DNA of 23,223 bases, from assembly GCA_000277445.1 (NCBI GenBank), contig AJWJ01000378.1:1-23223 (forward strand), written 5' to 3'. Every line of letters begins with the position of its first letter. The stretch's first letter is position 1. A program made the translations under genes and the position numbers. Below the pieces are notes generated by a model. It did not search any database. It saw only the letters and a program-made list of their open reading frames with translations, and was not told the origin of the DNA. Shown one piece after another: positions 1 to 10,132 of this stretch. The DNA is from Polysphondylium violaceum (taxonomy: Eukaryota > Evosea > Eumycetozoa > Dictyosteliales > Dictyosteliaceae).

Positions 1-67
1 AATTTAACTATATACACATGCGCACATTAATATATTTTGGCTAAGATTTTGAAAATTTCAAAGATTT

Positions 68-68
<1 letters not shown>

Positions 69-104
<36 letters not shown>
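69..104. repeat. 36-nt uninterrupted poly(T) tract
   Basis: An unbroken run of 36 T on the + strand, the longest homopolymer in the window. Such runs are common between dictyostelid genes and may exclude nucleosomes. The exact length is prone to sequencing and assembly error. Confidence 0.95.
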
Positions 105-106
<2 letters not shown>

Positions 107-299
107 TTTACATCAAGACAAACAATGTGGCATTATTGCTTATTTGAAAAATCTTGTATTTGATAAACTATCAAAGATATTTCTATAGACAATGCATTGA
201 CCAATTTCACTGAATGTGGAAATTGGGTCATCTTTTTTTTTTTTTTCGATTAGTTTGAGTTTTGTTTAAATTGATTATAAAAGATTTACTAAACATTAA

Positions 300-485
300 G
301 CTAACCTTTTCTCAGAAGGAAAGATCAGCCCCTTTCGAAACCACTTTTATTTGCAAAAGTAATTTATCTCTCTACTTTTATAAACATATCTCTTGAGTAA
401 CAGGTGGGGTTAAGTGAACAGTTTAAATCCAAATTAGATTTAAACTCTAACCTTTCTCTTTTGGAAAAGGTCAAAATCACCCCCT
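300..485. other. Cluster of stem-loops and a repeated CCTTT...AAAGG unit; possible structured RNA or regulatory block
   Basis: Two similar units begin with CTAACCTTT and end in CCCC, at 301-331 and 447-484. Each can fold into a small CCTT/AAGG-type hairpin. Between them are a perfect 6-bp stem (343-348 with 355-360) and a perfect 10-bp stem with a 7-nt loop (420-429 with 437-446). This is more structure and more GC than the surrounding A/T runs. I recognise no known RNA family: it has no tRNA box and no class I RNA motif. It could be a non-coding RNA or protein-binding sites in the promoter of the next gene. Confidence 0.35.
420..446. repeat. Perfect 10-bp inverted repeat with 7-nt loop
   Basis: The arms AGTTTAAATC (420-429) and GATTTAAACT (437-446) are exact reverse complements separated by CAAATTA. 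The stem could act as a DNA site or as an RNA hairpin. Confidence 0.9.
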
Positions 486-712
486 CCCATCTCTTTATCT
501 TTGATCACACACACACACACATTTTATGTGTTTAGTTCTCCTGAAAAAAAAAAAAGTTATTTTTTTATAATAAAAAATAAAAAAAAATGAAAAAAAATAA
601 AAGATCATATTTGTGCAAATTCATTCTCTATTTATTGTGACAATCATTTACTCTATATATAAAGTGTATCAAAGATTTAACAGTACAATCAATCATATAT
701 ATCATATAAATA

Positions 713-1124
713 ATGGAACAATTTAAAAGTATTAAAGATATAAGGGTATTTGTTACTGAAGCAGAAACAGAGCCATTACCAAGTAAAGCAGATAAGGCAT
801 CATGTCCACCATGTATAAAAAAGATGGCAGAATCACCTTTTTGTGGTGATGAGTTGGTGGATTCTTTTATGTGTTTTCAAACTAAACAAAAATCTAAAGA
901 AGATTTAGACGATTGTGCTCAAGCTTTTAAAGCATTTAGAACTTGTATGATGACTTCACCAATTAGATTTTATGATGCTTTATATATGACGTATGTAATT
1001 CTTTATATTTATATCATTATTCAAACGTTTTGATTATCTTATTAATAAAATATAATGCAATAATCATAGACCTAAAAAATTACAAGCACAAAAAGAATTA
1101 GAACAACAACAACAACAACAATAA
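713..1124 (+). CDS. Mia40/CHCHD4-like twin CX9C protein of the mitochondrial intermembrane space
   Basis: Two exons, 713-990 and 1070-1124, joined across a 79-nt GTATGT...AG intron, give 110 residues ending in six Gln. Six cysteines are visible: a CPPC motif (C31, C34), then C44-x9-C54 and C68-x9-C78. The order 'redox cysteine pair, twin CX9C with the SF-x-CF pattern, then CM..(S)P' matches Mia40/CHCHD4. That family oxidises cysteine-rich proteins entering the intermembrane space and passes electrons to Erv1/ALR. No transmembrane anchor or presequence is visible, as in the soluble human form (about 140 aa). The oddity is CPPC where the family has CPC, with one extra residue before the first CX9C. 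Identification rests on motif pattern; a different CHCH-family protein is possible. Confidence 0.8.
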
Positions 1125-1271
1125 CTGAATAAACTACTTTTAAATATATACATAATACATACATATCTCTTTTCTATCAGACTTTTATATACAACATTAT
1201 TAATAATCTAATTAAAAACTCTTTACATATTTATATTATTAAAAACTATAATATTATATATATATATATAT
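1125..1271. other. Convergent 147-bp spacer
   Basis: Separates the 3' ends of the Mia40-like gene (+) and the ABCG gene (-). An AATAAA at 1128-1133 lies just after the + strand stop codon, and a short TA repeat precedes the ABCG stop. Both 3' UTRs must lie within or overlap this spacer. Nothing else was seen. Confidence 0.6.
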
Positions 1272-4200
1272 TTATTTATTTTGATGTCTAATAAATCTTA
1301 AAGATAAATAACCAATAATTATAAAGAAACCAGTGAAACCGGCCATAATTGCAAGATTGATATATTGGTAATCTTCTTCAAGTTTTAATCTTTGAATAGT
1401 TTGACTACCATGTGTAGTTGGACAGAAAAAGAGAGTTTCATTTTTAGATGGAATTGGAACAGGTACAGCACCTTCATTATTTGTACAATGGAAATCTAAA
1501 TCTTTGAGTTCAGTGATAATATATGATTTCAATGGATAGGAAATACTGTCGATATAGTATAACCATTTCCAACCTCTTGGAATAGAGTCTGGTGGAATAA
1601 TGAAACCGGCAAACAAGGAACTAATAGATAATAAAACACCGGTAAATGTGAAAGCCAACTCATCGGTGGGTAATACGACGGCAAGGCAGGTGGTAAGGAG
1701 AGAGAAATTGAGATACACGACAAAAGTGATGATTACATGATAAAAGAATGGCCATCCGTTGACTCCCAAGTTGAGATTCGACAAGAAATACATGGCAAGA
1801 TCGTATGTGAGTGAAGATGCGAAAATAAAGGGTATATCGGTGATGATAAAGGCCAATAAATAAATCCATACTCTGTACATACCAGAGGATTGTTCACGAT
1901 AGAACACACCTCTCTCTACGGCAATAATTGGAATTACACTGAGACCTGCCATACCACCAAACATGAGCGAGAAAAAGAGTAATGAAATTCTACTGGTAAT
2001 GTCTACTTGCTCGTAATCGAGACGAAGGAACATTGTTCCCAATACTATACCCAATGCTAATGATCTCATGATACGCGTACGAATGTTGGACATTCTTCTA
2101 GTTTGTCCATACCAACATCTTTTGAACAACTCTCTAAATTGAGTCCAAATGGAACTCGAGTATTTGTTGTGGAATACTCTGACTGGTGTACCAATGGGCA
2201 TAATACCAATGGTAACCTTTTCGACGAGATCTCTATTAAAATTAGAGTCTTTAAATGTTTGAACGGCATCAAATGGTACCATTTCACCTTGATCGTTTTT
2301 AACACGAGCATTCTCATCAATGACATCTAAAATAAAATCGGCTGGATTCTTGAAAGGATCACATGGGAAACCACGTTCGTCAAAGTAACCCAATACAGTT
2401 GAACTCAACTCACCAGTTGGACCAAAGAATACAGTTTCACCACCTCTTTTGAGTAAGAGTAAATGATCAAATTTCTTGAAAATAGAAGTTGATGGTTGAT
2501 GAATGGTGCAAATCACTGAACGACCAGAAGAGGCAATCTTTTTAATCAATTCCATTACCTTGAGGGCGGCAGATGAATCAAGACCAGAGGTTGGTTCATC
2601 AAGGAAAAGTAATTGTGGATCAGATGCTAATTCAATACCAATGTTGACTCTCTTTCTTTGTGAAAGTGAAAGACCTGTATCTCCTTGACCAATTTGTTGA
2701 TTGGCGATCTTTACCAAATTTAAAGTTTCTAAAATACTTTCGACAAACTCCATCTTGGCTTGATCAGACATTGATTCTGGTAATCTAGTTTTGGCACTAA
2801 ATTGCAATGCCTCTCTAACAGTTTGAGTTGGTGGTAAAACATCAAATTGTTCAACATAGGCTGCAATTCTAGTAAAGTATTTGGTTCTTGGTTGACCATT
2901 GATTAAAATTTCACCATATGTATGGCCACCAGTCTTTCTAGCTGCCAAAACATCTAATAATGTTGATTTACCAGCACCAGATGGACCCATGAGAGCTAAA
3001 AGCATGCCTGGTTTAACATAACCATTGATTTCATTTAAAAGTCTTAATCTCTTTTTCTTTCCATCCTTTTTAGCGTCAACTTCATAGACGAGGTTCTTCC
3101 ATTGAATATAACATCCAAGACTTGGTTGTTCAACTTCTTTTTTAATTACCTCTACTCTGTGTTCTTTGACTTTTTCTTTTTTTCCACCGACATTCTTGTC
3201 ACTTCTAAATTGTCTAAAGTGAAGGAATCTCATACAAACATATTGAATGGCTAAAAATAAAATTGTGAAACCGGCGACAATTAAAAGATCAATCCATTTG
3301 AACCAATCACTAGTTGTAAAACCGAGTGCAGTTAAAAATTGATCACCATCTCTAATTGGGCATACTTGATTGCCTTCGAAACCCAATGGATAGGTTGCAT
3401 TAAAATTTGGAAGAAAGGCAGGAGGTACCATCTCTGATGGATCACAAGTATAAACACTGTTGTGATGCTCATTGTTCATTAAACCTTCGAAACCATAGTG
3501 AACGGGAGAAATCCAATAGACCCAAACCCACCAACCTGGAATTTGAGGTTTGTGCAACATAAAACCGGCATTTAATACAAATGGAGACAAAGTAACGGGA
3601 CCCAATGCACTGGCAATGGCAGAACTTGGAGAGAATGAACTAACCATACGCATCATAGACTTGGCCATAAAATCACCAACCAATAGCATGAGGAAAAAGT
3701 AAATAAAAGCTTCGGCAGTTGCCTTTAAAGCACACATCCAATAGAGAATGACTGAAAACAAAATGGTTTCCAGCAAAGACATTGGAATATCGGCAATAAA
3801 CATTGATAAAAAGTAAGAAAAGGTATTTAAATATTTCCAATCCCTTTGGAAATAGAAAACCTCTCTTTCACCAAAGAATTGGCCAATGGCACCAAAACCT
3901 CCAAATAACACTGTCAACAAACTAAAGAAAACAAGACCTGATTTGTTTGCACCATCGGTTTGATTATATTCTAGTTTCCAAAAAAGGGAACCTAAAATGA
4001 GACCCATTACAATGGATTTCATAATTCTCATTCTGATGGCAATTAGATTGGAAAACTCCATTTTGAGACCTCTTTTTGTTGCCAATAAAGTTTGATATCC
4101 GAGTGAAGTTGTGTAAGGGTTTTGTAATGAAAAATCTGTAAACTCTTCTGGATCTGGAATATTGTTATCAATGTAGAGATTAATTTGTTTGGATATACTC

Positions 4201-5515
4201 GATTTTCTATATGCTTCTGCAAATTCATCAATACCTTTTAATGGTGGTTGACGACCTTCGTTACAATATAATTCTGGCTCATCAACAATCTCTTGGAAAA
4301 ATTCGGCGGGATTGTGATGATTTGGTAAATTGAAACCTAAATCTTCAAAATAACCAATGGCTTGATCCATAGGTCCAAAATAAGCCATTTGACCTTGATT
4401 TAAAATCATTAAATAATCAAATAATTGTGTAATCTCTACTCCAGGTTGTAATAATGATACTAAACATGATACTTTATCATTTATAACTCTATCTTTAATT
4501 TTTTTAATCAACTATTATTATAAAAAAAAATATGTTAGTAATTAAGAATAATAATTGTTAAACAATAGATATTTACTTCTAAAGAAATGGCAGAATCTAA
4601 ACCGGTAGTTGGCTCATCCATAAGATATAAATTTGAATTTTTAATCAATTCTACACCAATTGTGACCCTTTTTTTTTGACCGCCAGATACACCTCTAATG
4701 AAACCATTTCCAACTACAGTATCTTTAACACGAGTTAGATCTAAAAAGTCTAAAGTTTCATCTACTCTTTGATTCTTTAAAAATTCAGTAGAACCTTCAC
4801 TCATTTGAAGATCGGCACTAAATTTAAGTGTTTCTCTTACTGTTAATGGAGCCATATGATGATCCTCTTGGATAACATAGGAAACATGACGATGATGAGT
4901 ATTTTGATCTCCTTTGGCGCCATTGAATAATAATCTACCACTAACTTCTTCATTTCTAGTCATGAGGGACAATGCATTCATAAGTGTAGTTTTACCACAA
5001 CCTGGGGTACCCAAAAGTAAGACCATGGAACCAGGTCTTAAAAAGAAATTTAAATCTGTTAAAATATTCTTTTGTTTGGATGGATTTTTTGATCCAACAC
5101 AAACTGAAAGATTTCTTGCTGTAACAAATAATGAATCTTTTCCATAGGCTGAACTATCATAACGTTTTAAAAGATTCATTTGACTTGGTGTACCAATTGA
5201 TTTTCTGATTTTATCTGGATTACCAATACTTGCTTTATTATGAGCAGATGCTTCATCTATATTATTATTATTGTTATTATTATGACTTTCTGCTAAAGTT
5301 GGTGGTCTATATGGTTGTGCAACTGTATTGTGTGCTAATGCTTGATTATAATCGATGACTGGTGTTGGAAGCGTGTATACATTTTGTAAACTTGAAAAAG
5401 AATCATTAAAATTTTGAGATGATGAAGTATTTGATTGAAGATCTTCATCCTGAGTAATGTTTAATTCTCCAATTGGAATTTCTTCCATTTCAATTGGAGT
5501 TTCATTATTTTCCAT
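1272..5515 (-). CDS. ABCG-family (PDR-type) full ABC transporter
   Basis: Two exons (5515-4577, 4511-1272) around a 65-nt intron encode 1,392 residues, the usual size for pleiotropic-drug-resistance full transporters. The order is reversed, NBD-TMD-NBD-TMD. Residues 1-125 are disordered and Asn/Ser-rich. NBD1 has Walker [10 protein letters not shown] (169-177), signature VSGGQ (276-280) and Walker B LYLMDEP (296-302). NBD2 has Walker [10 protein letters not shown] (822-830), a degenerate signature LSLSQ (927-931) and Walker B LLFLDEP (947-953). Six-helix membrane domains occupy about 475-735 and 1130-1390. The intron interrupts NBD1 just after its D-loop. Such pumps export lipids, drugs or other hydrophobic compounds at the plasma membrane or vesicles; the substrate cannot be read from sequence. 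Dictyostelids carry many abcG paralogues, so I give no number. Confidence 0.97.
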
Positions 5516-6842
5516 TCTTAAATTAATTTAAAATTTAAGAAGTGAATTATAAACAAATTGGCAAACTTGTATTTTTTTTTTTAAATATTAGTTTTGGTTT
5601 TAGGATTTAATAAGAATTTATACAATGAAATATATAAATTGAAAAGTTTAAATTTGATTGGATAACTTTTTACTGTGTGAAAAAAATGAATAAATAAAAA
5701 TAAAAATAAAAAATATATGTTTGTCGACAATGATGATATAAAAATAAAATAAAATATGTTTCAACTAATCTATTACTGCAATTAATATTAATATTATTTT
5801 TATCGTCCACTCTAATATTTATATATATATTTATATATGTATTAAAAATTATTATATGACGATGGTGTTTGGTGATGAAAGGATCTAGAGTGTTTGAATT
5901 AAATGGATGATGAATTAATATTGATAATAATATGAACTACTACGACTCTATTATTAGTCATATCTCTCTCTTTTTCTTATTCTTTTTAAAAAAACCTCCC
6001 AAATAAGGGGTTATGATTGTTTTTTTTTTTTTATTCATTCTGAATATTATTATTTGTGTGAAATTGTGTGTGTAAAGTTAAATCTTTACGATTTTAACAC
6101 CTATTTTAACAAATACATAGCTGTGTCAACTTTTGCTGATGATATAGAGAAAACAGTCAACAATTCATTTTTCAAAAAGATTTTCTCCAAATCAATATGA
6201 TTCAATAGCCAACAAGGTATTGAATTTTTGTGTCATGTATCAATATTATTACGACAAGAGGGTTTTTTTACTTACTCTAATATATTTGACTTTTTTTTAC
6301 TACCAGTGCGTTGATAGTATTTTTCTATTTATAATTACAATTAATTAATATCACAAATAAATAAAAAATCTTGGAAAAAATATAAAAAGTATTGGAGATA
6401 AATAAATAGAAAAAAAAAAACGACAATAATTAAGTTATATAGTTTAATCAACAATTAAATCTTTGAATATTACAAATAAATAATAATTTATAGATATTAA
6501 ATGGAGTGGCTTAAATAAAAATAAAAATAAAAATAAAAAGTAATAATTTAAATAAAAAAAGAAAAGAATAGAAAGTGTCCAAATTGAGAGAAAAATATGT
6601 TGATTTAATGATGAAGATATATGAATGTGTTTTGGATGGAGAAAGAGTGGTGATTAATAGTGTGAATGTGCTGATAGTACTACTCTAGTGTGATGATGGT
6701 GGTAGAATGCATCAACAACAACAACCAACAATAACAACAACGATGATAATCTAAATTAAAATAATGATAAATTTAAAAATAAAATTAGAGTACTCATTTT
6801 GGATGTTGATAAGAAAATCACTAGTTATTTTTATATATGTGT

Positions 6843-6871
6843 GGGGCGGGGGAGTTGGGTGGGTGCTTGGG
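6843..6871 (+). promoter_or_regulatory. G-quadruplex-capable G-rich run
   Basis: Five G-runs of at least three (6843-6846, 6848-6852, 6857-6859, 6861-6863, 6869-6871) are separated by loops of 1-5 nt, which satisfies the standard G3+N1-7 rule. This is exceptional in DNA of this base composition. It also contains GGGTGGGTG, which resembles a GBF G-box. Confidence 0.7.
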
Positions 6872-7006
6872 TTGAAAAAATGAGTGGTGTGGAAAAGAGA
6901 TGGAAATGGGGGGTGGAGTGGGTTGTTGGTATTTAAATTTTATTTTTCATTTGAAATTGGTGAGAGTCAATAAATCTCATTTTCATTTGATAGGAAAACT
7001 ATTATT

Positions 7007-7020
7007 TTGTCAGCTGACAA
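7007..7020. promoter_or_regulatory. Perfect 14-bp palindrome with an E-box core
   Basis: TTGTCAGCTGACAA equals its own reverse complement and is centred on CAGCTG. A dimeric transcription factor could bind it, but no dictyostelid factor can be assigned from sequence alone. Confidence 0.7.
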
Positions 7021-7960
7021 TGTGGTGATTGGTGGGTGAAAAATCTAATTTTTATTTTTTTTTAAAAAAAAAAAATAATTTCAAATCAAATCGTTATTGA
7101 TGTGTGTGTATTTGCAAATTTGGAAATGTTTAATAAACACCAAAACAGCAACATTAGGAGGTTATCGATACCTAACTGATTGAAATAATTTATAAAAATA
7201 ACTGTGTGGGGTGTTCCCTAAAAATGGTGAAATTTATTTATATCTTTACATCATAAACAACACGTTTCCATTTAAAGAGTTGTGATGGATAGGGTGGTGA
7301 TTATCAACAAACATACAAGCACAACAAGATGAAAATATGTTATGGATGGAGATTATGATTGGATTTAGTTGGTCTATATTTACATATATGATCACATGTA
7401 TAGATGAAAAAGGATTATTGTTGCATCATTGTGTAATATAGTGGTATATATATGTATATGTGGGTGTCTGTGTGTCTGTATATTATTTATTGGGCAGTAG
7501 TGTTTAGGTTATAGATGAGATGAATGGAATCACATCGTATTCCTATTATTACTATTATCATCTGACTGCCTTTCCAATAATTGAATAATGTATCCAATCA
7601 AATCATTCTTTTTTCATTTCATTTCATTTTAGTGTTTTGTGTGGGTGTTTTTGAAAAAAAAAAAGAAAAAAAAAATACAATGAATTCAGTATTAGTTTTT
7701 TTTGAAAATATGTTATTTCAGTACTAAATATAAACAATGAGATTTTATTTGTCAAGTTTATTTTTATTACTCAACTGGGTAATCAACAATAAATAAACCT
7801 AGGTGGTTGATTTTTGAAATGCCAGGAACATGCAAATTTGAAAGAAAATATAAAAAATAAAAAAAAATATAAAAAATTAATAAAAAAAATTTTCTCTGTT
7901 TTGGGAGTAGTAATAATAATTTGAAACGAAACAGATAGACACAATAACAACACAATCAAT

Positions 7961-8706
7961 ATGACCATTAGTAAAAATATAATTCTCGACTATATAAAAG
8001 TTGCAATACCATCAGCGTGGGGTGTAAGTGTTTGTCAATCAACAGCGATATTCAATCATGTCTAACAATGAATAAACTCTAACACACGCATAATAGATTG
8101 CTTGTTTAATTACTTTTGTATATACATTTGATGATAATTTTAATGCTCTTTTATTAGTTTCTGGTATGCTATCTATGAGAGACAATATGTTTGTTTTCAT
8201 TTGATCTAATACAATTTGTTTTATAGGCATAGCAGGTTTTTTATTCTCTGCAGATATATGGGTATGACACACTGTACTATAAGACTCTAATGATGACAAT
8301 ATTAACAACCAAATACACATTACATTAGTATAATTATAGATCATCAGATTCTACAGGCTACTCTAGATTAAATGCAACAACACCACCCAATCCTTTATTT
8401 GTAAATTTAAAACTATTCATATGTATTGTTTTAATTCTCATGAGTGCAATCATGTTGATATTTTACTTTGATTGGAATAGAAAAGCAGATGTAACATGGG
8501 GTGTATTCAACTTTATTTTTGGAATGGTAATATAGATATTATAATATTAAGATATAATGAAAAAGTTGTTAATCATAATAATTATTATGTTTTAGATTTG
8601 GGGAACTCTCACTATTAAATATCAAAAATATAATGAAAATCATGATCATAAATCACAAGCCCAAATAGTACCTCTATCATCAGATATTGAAACATTAGAG
8701 GTTTAA
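7961..8706 (+). CDS. Small four-helix membrane protein, five exons, function unknown
   Basis: Exons 7961-8023, 8097-8163, 8227-8261, 8329-8526 and 8596-8706 join in frame to 157 residues. The four introns are 73, 63, 67 and 69 nt, all GT-AG and all the normal size here. The ATG follows an A/C-rich leader typical of dictyostelid 5' UTRs. Four hydrophobic segments are predicted: around VAIPSAWGIACLITFVYTF, around FNALLLVSGIAGFLFSADIW, LFICIVLILMSAIMLIFYF, and VTWGVFNFIFGMIWGTLTI. A polar loop YNYRSSDSTGYSR separates the two helix pairs, and the tail is charged. I do not recognise the family. The short exons 2 and 3 are the least certain parts, but each fits only one frame and restores a membrane-like sequence. 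No partner is suggested by its neighbours. Confidence 0.75.
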
Positions 8707-8935
8707 AGAGAACAAAGAGAAAAAAGTTTTATACGACTACTATTGTAAATAATAATAAATAAATAAATAAAATATAAAATATAATAAATCAACGTTTTGT
8801 TTATATACTTTATATAAATCCTGTTTGAATGTGTTTTGTAAGTTTAAAAAAGGTTTCTTGTTGTGGTTGTTGTTGTTGTTTATGTATTGATTTTGTTTTT
8901 AAAAAAAAAGTATTAAATTATATGTGTAGGTATGT
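8707..8935. other. Convergent 229-bp spacer
   Basis: Lies between the stops of the small membrane protein gene (+) and CK2 alpha (-). Repeated AATAAA-type signals at about 8753-8772 suit + strand polyadenylation. No gene was seen. Confidence 0.6.
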
Positions 8936-10132
8936 TTAATGAAGTAATGGTTTAAAGTATGGATGTTCCATAGCTTCCTTAGTAGTTAATCTTTCAGCTG
9001 GATCATATCTTAATAATTTTTCCAAAAAGTCAATAGCTTCAGGTACAGCAAGATGAGCATTATCTTTGGTAATAAATCTAGACCATGGTTTCTTTGGATG
9101 TCTAATATTGTTAAAGGATATATCGTTAGATATACATATACATAAAGAAAGAATTTTAAATATTTAATAACATACTTTGAAATTATACTTTGAAGAGTTT
9201 GATCAATAACAATACCATATTTATCTAAATAAGCATAAAATTCATCGGTACCCAAAACCTTTACAATTCTAGATAATTGATCGATATTATCGTGACCATG
9301 GAAAAATGGATCCTTTTGGAAAATCATACCTGCAAACATACAACCAAGACTCCACATATCTAAACTGTAATCGTAGTCTTCCATATCGACCAACAATTCA
9401 GGACCTTTATAAGGACGAGAGGCAACTCTAACATTGTAATCTTGATTTGGATGATAAAATTCGGCAAGACCCCAATCAATCAAGTAGAGTTTTCTCTTTT
9501 GATGATCAATCATGACATTGCTTGGCTTTACGTCACGATGCATAATACCATTTGAATGGCAATAGTCGAGAGCGAGTAACAACTCTTTGATATAGTATCT
9601 AACGTCAAAATCGGTAAGGGTTGGTGAAAGGTGTTTGAAATCTGTGTTGTTGATATATTCGAATATAAGACTTGGTGTTTTAGATTGTGGATCTCTGACT
9701 ACATCCAACAATGTAATAATATTGGGTCCATTGCAAAGGTTTTGAAGAATTTTAATCTCTCTCTTGATCTTCTTCTTTTTAACTGGTTTCAATACTTTAA
9801 TAACACATTTCTCATTGTTTTTAAGGTTAAATCCTTCAAATACTTCTGAATATTTTCCTCTACCTATTTTTCTAATAATTTCATAATCATCTTGTGATCT
9901 GTGTTGATTGTTGTTGTTGTTATTGTTATTGTTGGATACCTATGTATTAGTATACTATACTACACTACTACTGCTCCTACTTTTAAATGATATCTATAAA
10001 TACATACTCCCACTTGACATTCAAGGCTTCATAATTCCAATATTCCTTTGGTTTGTGAAGATTAACATCACAATATATTCTTGCCTTGTTTCTCAAGATA
10101 CGATTCTTGTTTTTTTTGCTAGAGTGATTCAT
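8936..10132 (-). CDS. casK: Casein kinase 2 catalytic subunit alpha
   Basis: Exons 10132-10008, 9898-9176 and 9101-8936 give 337 residues, a normal CK2 alpha length. Hallmarks are the N-terminal pattern [14 protein letters not shown] ending in E-SQDDYEI, glycine loop GRGKYSEV, the catalytic Lys in VIKVLKP (about 76), the basic cluster [21 protein letters not shown] (Asp at about 164), DWG instead of DFG (about 183-185), [12 protein letters not shown] in the activation/P+1 region, and [10 protein letters not shown]2 is a constitutively active, acidophilic Ser/Thr kinase of nucleus and cytoplasm that works with a beta subunit, not encoded here. I chose the exon 2 start at 9898 because it restores the conserved W-x-x-QDDYE junction. 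An alternative GT-AG pair would also stay in frame but insert 15 residues with an Asn run. SRPYKG, where animals have SRYFKG, is a minor oddity. Confidence 0.97.
9899..10007 (-). other. CK2 alpha intron 1, containing an in-frame Asn-coding (AAC/AAT) tract
   Basis: At 109 nt this is the longest intron in the window. It starts with GTATGT and ends with CACAG. Close to its 3' end (9905-9939) it carries an AAC/AAT repeat that would encode nine Asn. A second, inner GT-AG pair (10003 to 9940) removes only 64 nt and also keeps the reading frame, so an Asn-bearing isoform is formally possible. Confidence 0.7.

Larger units (their letters stand above)
1..712. other. Left-edge non-coding region upstream of the Mia40-like gene
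   Basis: No reading frame or spliced gene was found here. It holds a 36-nt poly(T) run (69-104), a cluster of short inverted repeats with slightly higher GC (300-485), a short CA repeat (506-521) and A/T-rich runs leading to the start codon at 713. The last 100 bases are A-rich with few G, typical of a dictyostelid 5' UTR and core promoter. The upstream gene, if any, lies outside the window. Confidence 0.6.
5516..7960. promoter_or_regulatory. 2.4-kb gene-free divergent spacer, G-rich on + strand at 6590-7660
   Basis: This lies between the divergent ABCG (-) and small membrane protein (+) genes and must hold both promoters. I found no spliced or unspliced gene on either strand. It is A/T-rich with (AAAAT)n stretches around 5691-5712 and 6514-6539. 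From about 6590 to 7660 the + strand is G-rich and C-poor; I count 51 G and 3 C in 6841-6960. That part contains several TGGGTG-type motifs (6858-6865, 7032-7037, 7461-7467, 7642-7648) resembling the G-boxes bound by the dictyostelid developmental factor GBF, a G4-capable run and a 14-bp palindrome. It is long for these compact genomes. Developmental control is inference. Confidence 0.5.

Noticed and set aside
6608-6688. 26-residue reading frame in the 2.4-kb spacer
   Set aside because: Short, with no typical leader, splice partner or recognisable motif; expected by chance.
7767-7968. Two overlapping 60-residue - strand frames rich in Phe and Leu
   Set aside because: They come from A-rich promoter DNA just upstream of the + strand gene and have low-complexity composition.
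8233-8340. Alternative exon boundaries (acceptors at 8232 and 8339) for the small membrane protein gene
   Set aside because: They can be made to fit the frame only with a skipped exon 2 and a long first intron. The five-exon model uses uniform 63-73-nt introns and gives better helices.
8039-8344. 101-residue reading frame on the - strand
   Set aside because: It is antisense to introns and exons 2-4 of the small membrane protein gene, which has consistent splice signals and membrane-like coding. The - strand frame shows no domain.
9940-10003. Inner CK2 alpha intron as the main splice form
   Set aside because: It keeps the frame but inserts 15 residues into a conserved junction. The outer pair gives the family-typical W-x-x-QDDYE sequence and a 337-residue length.
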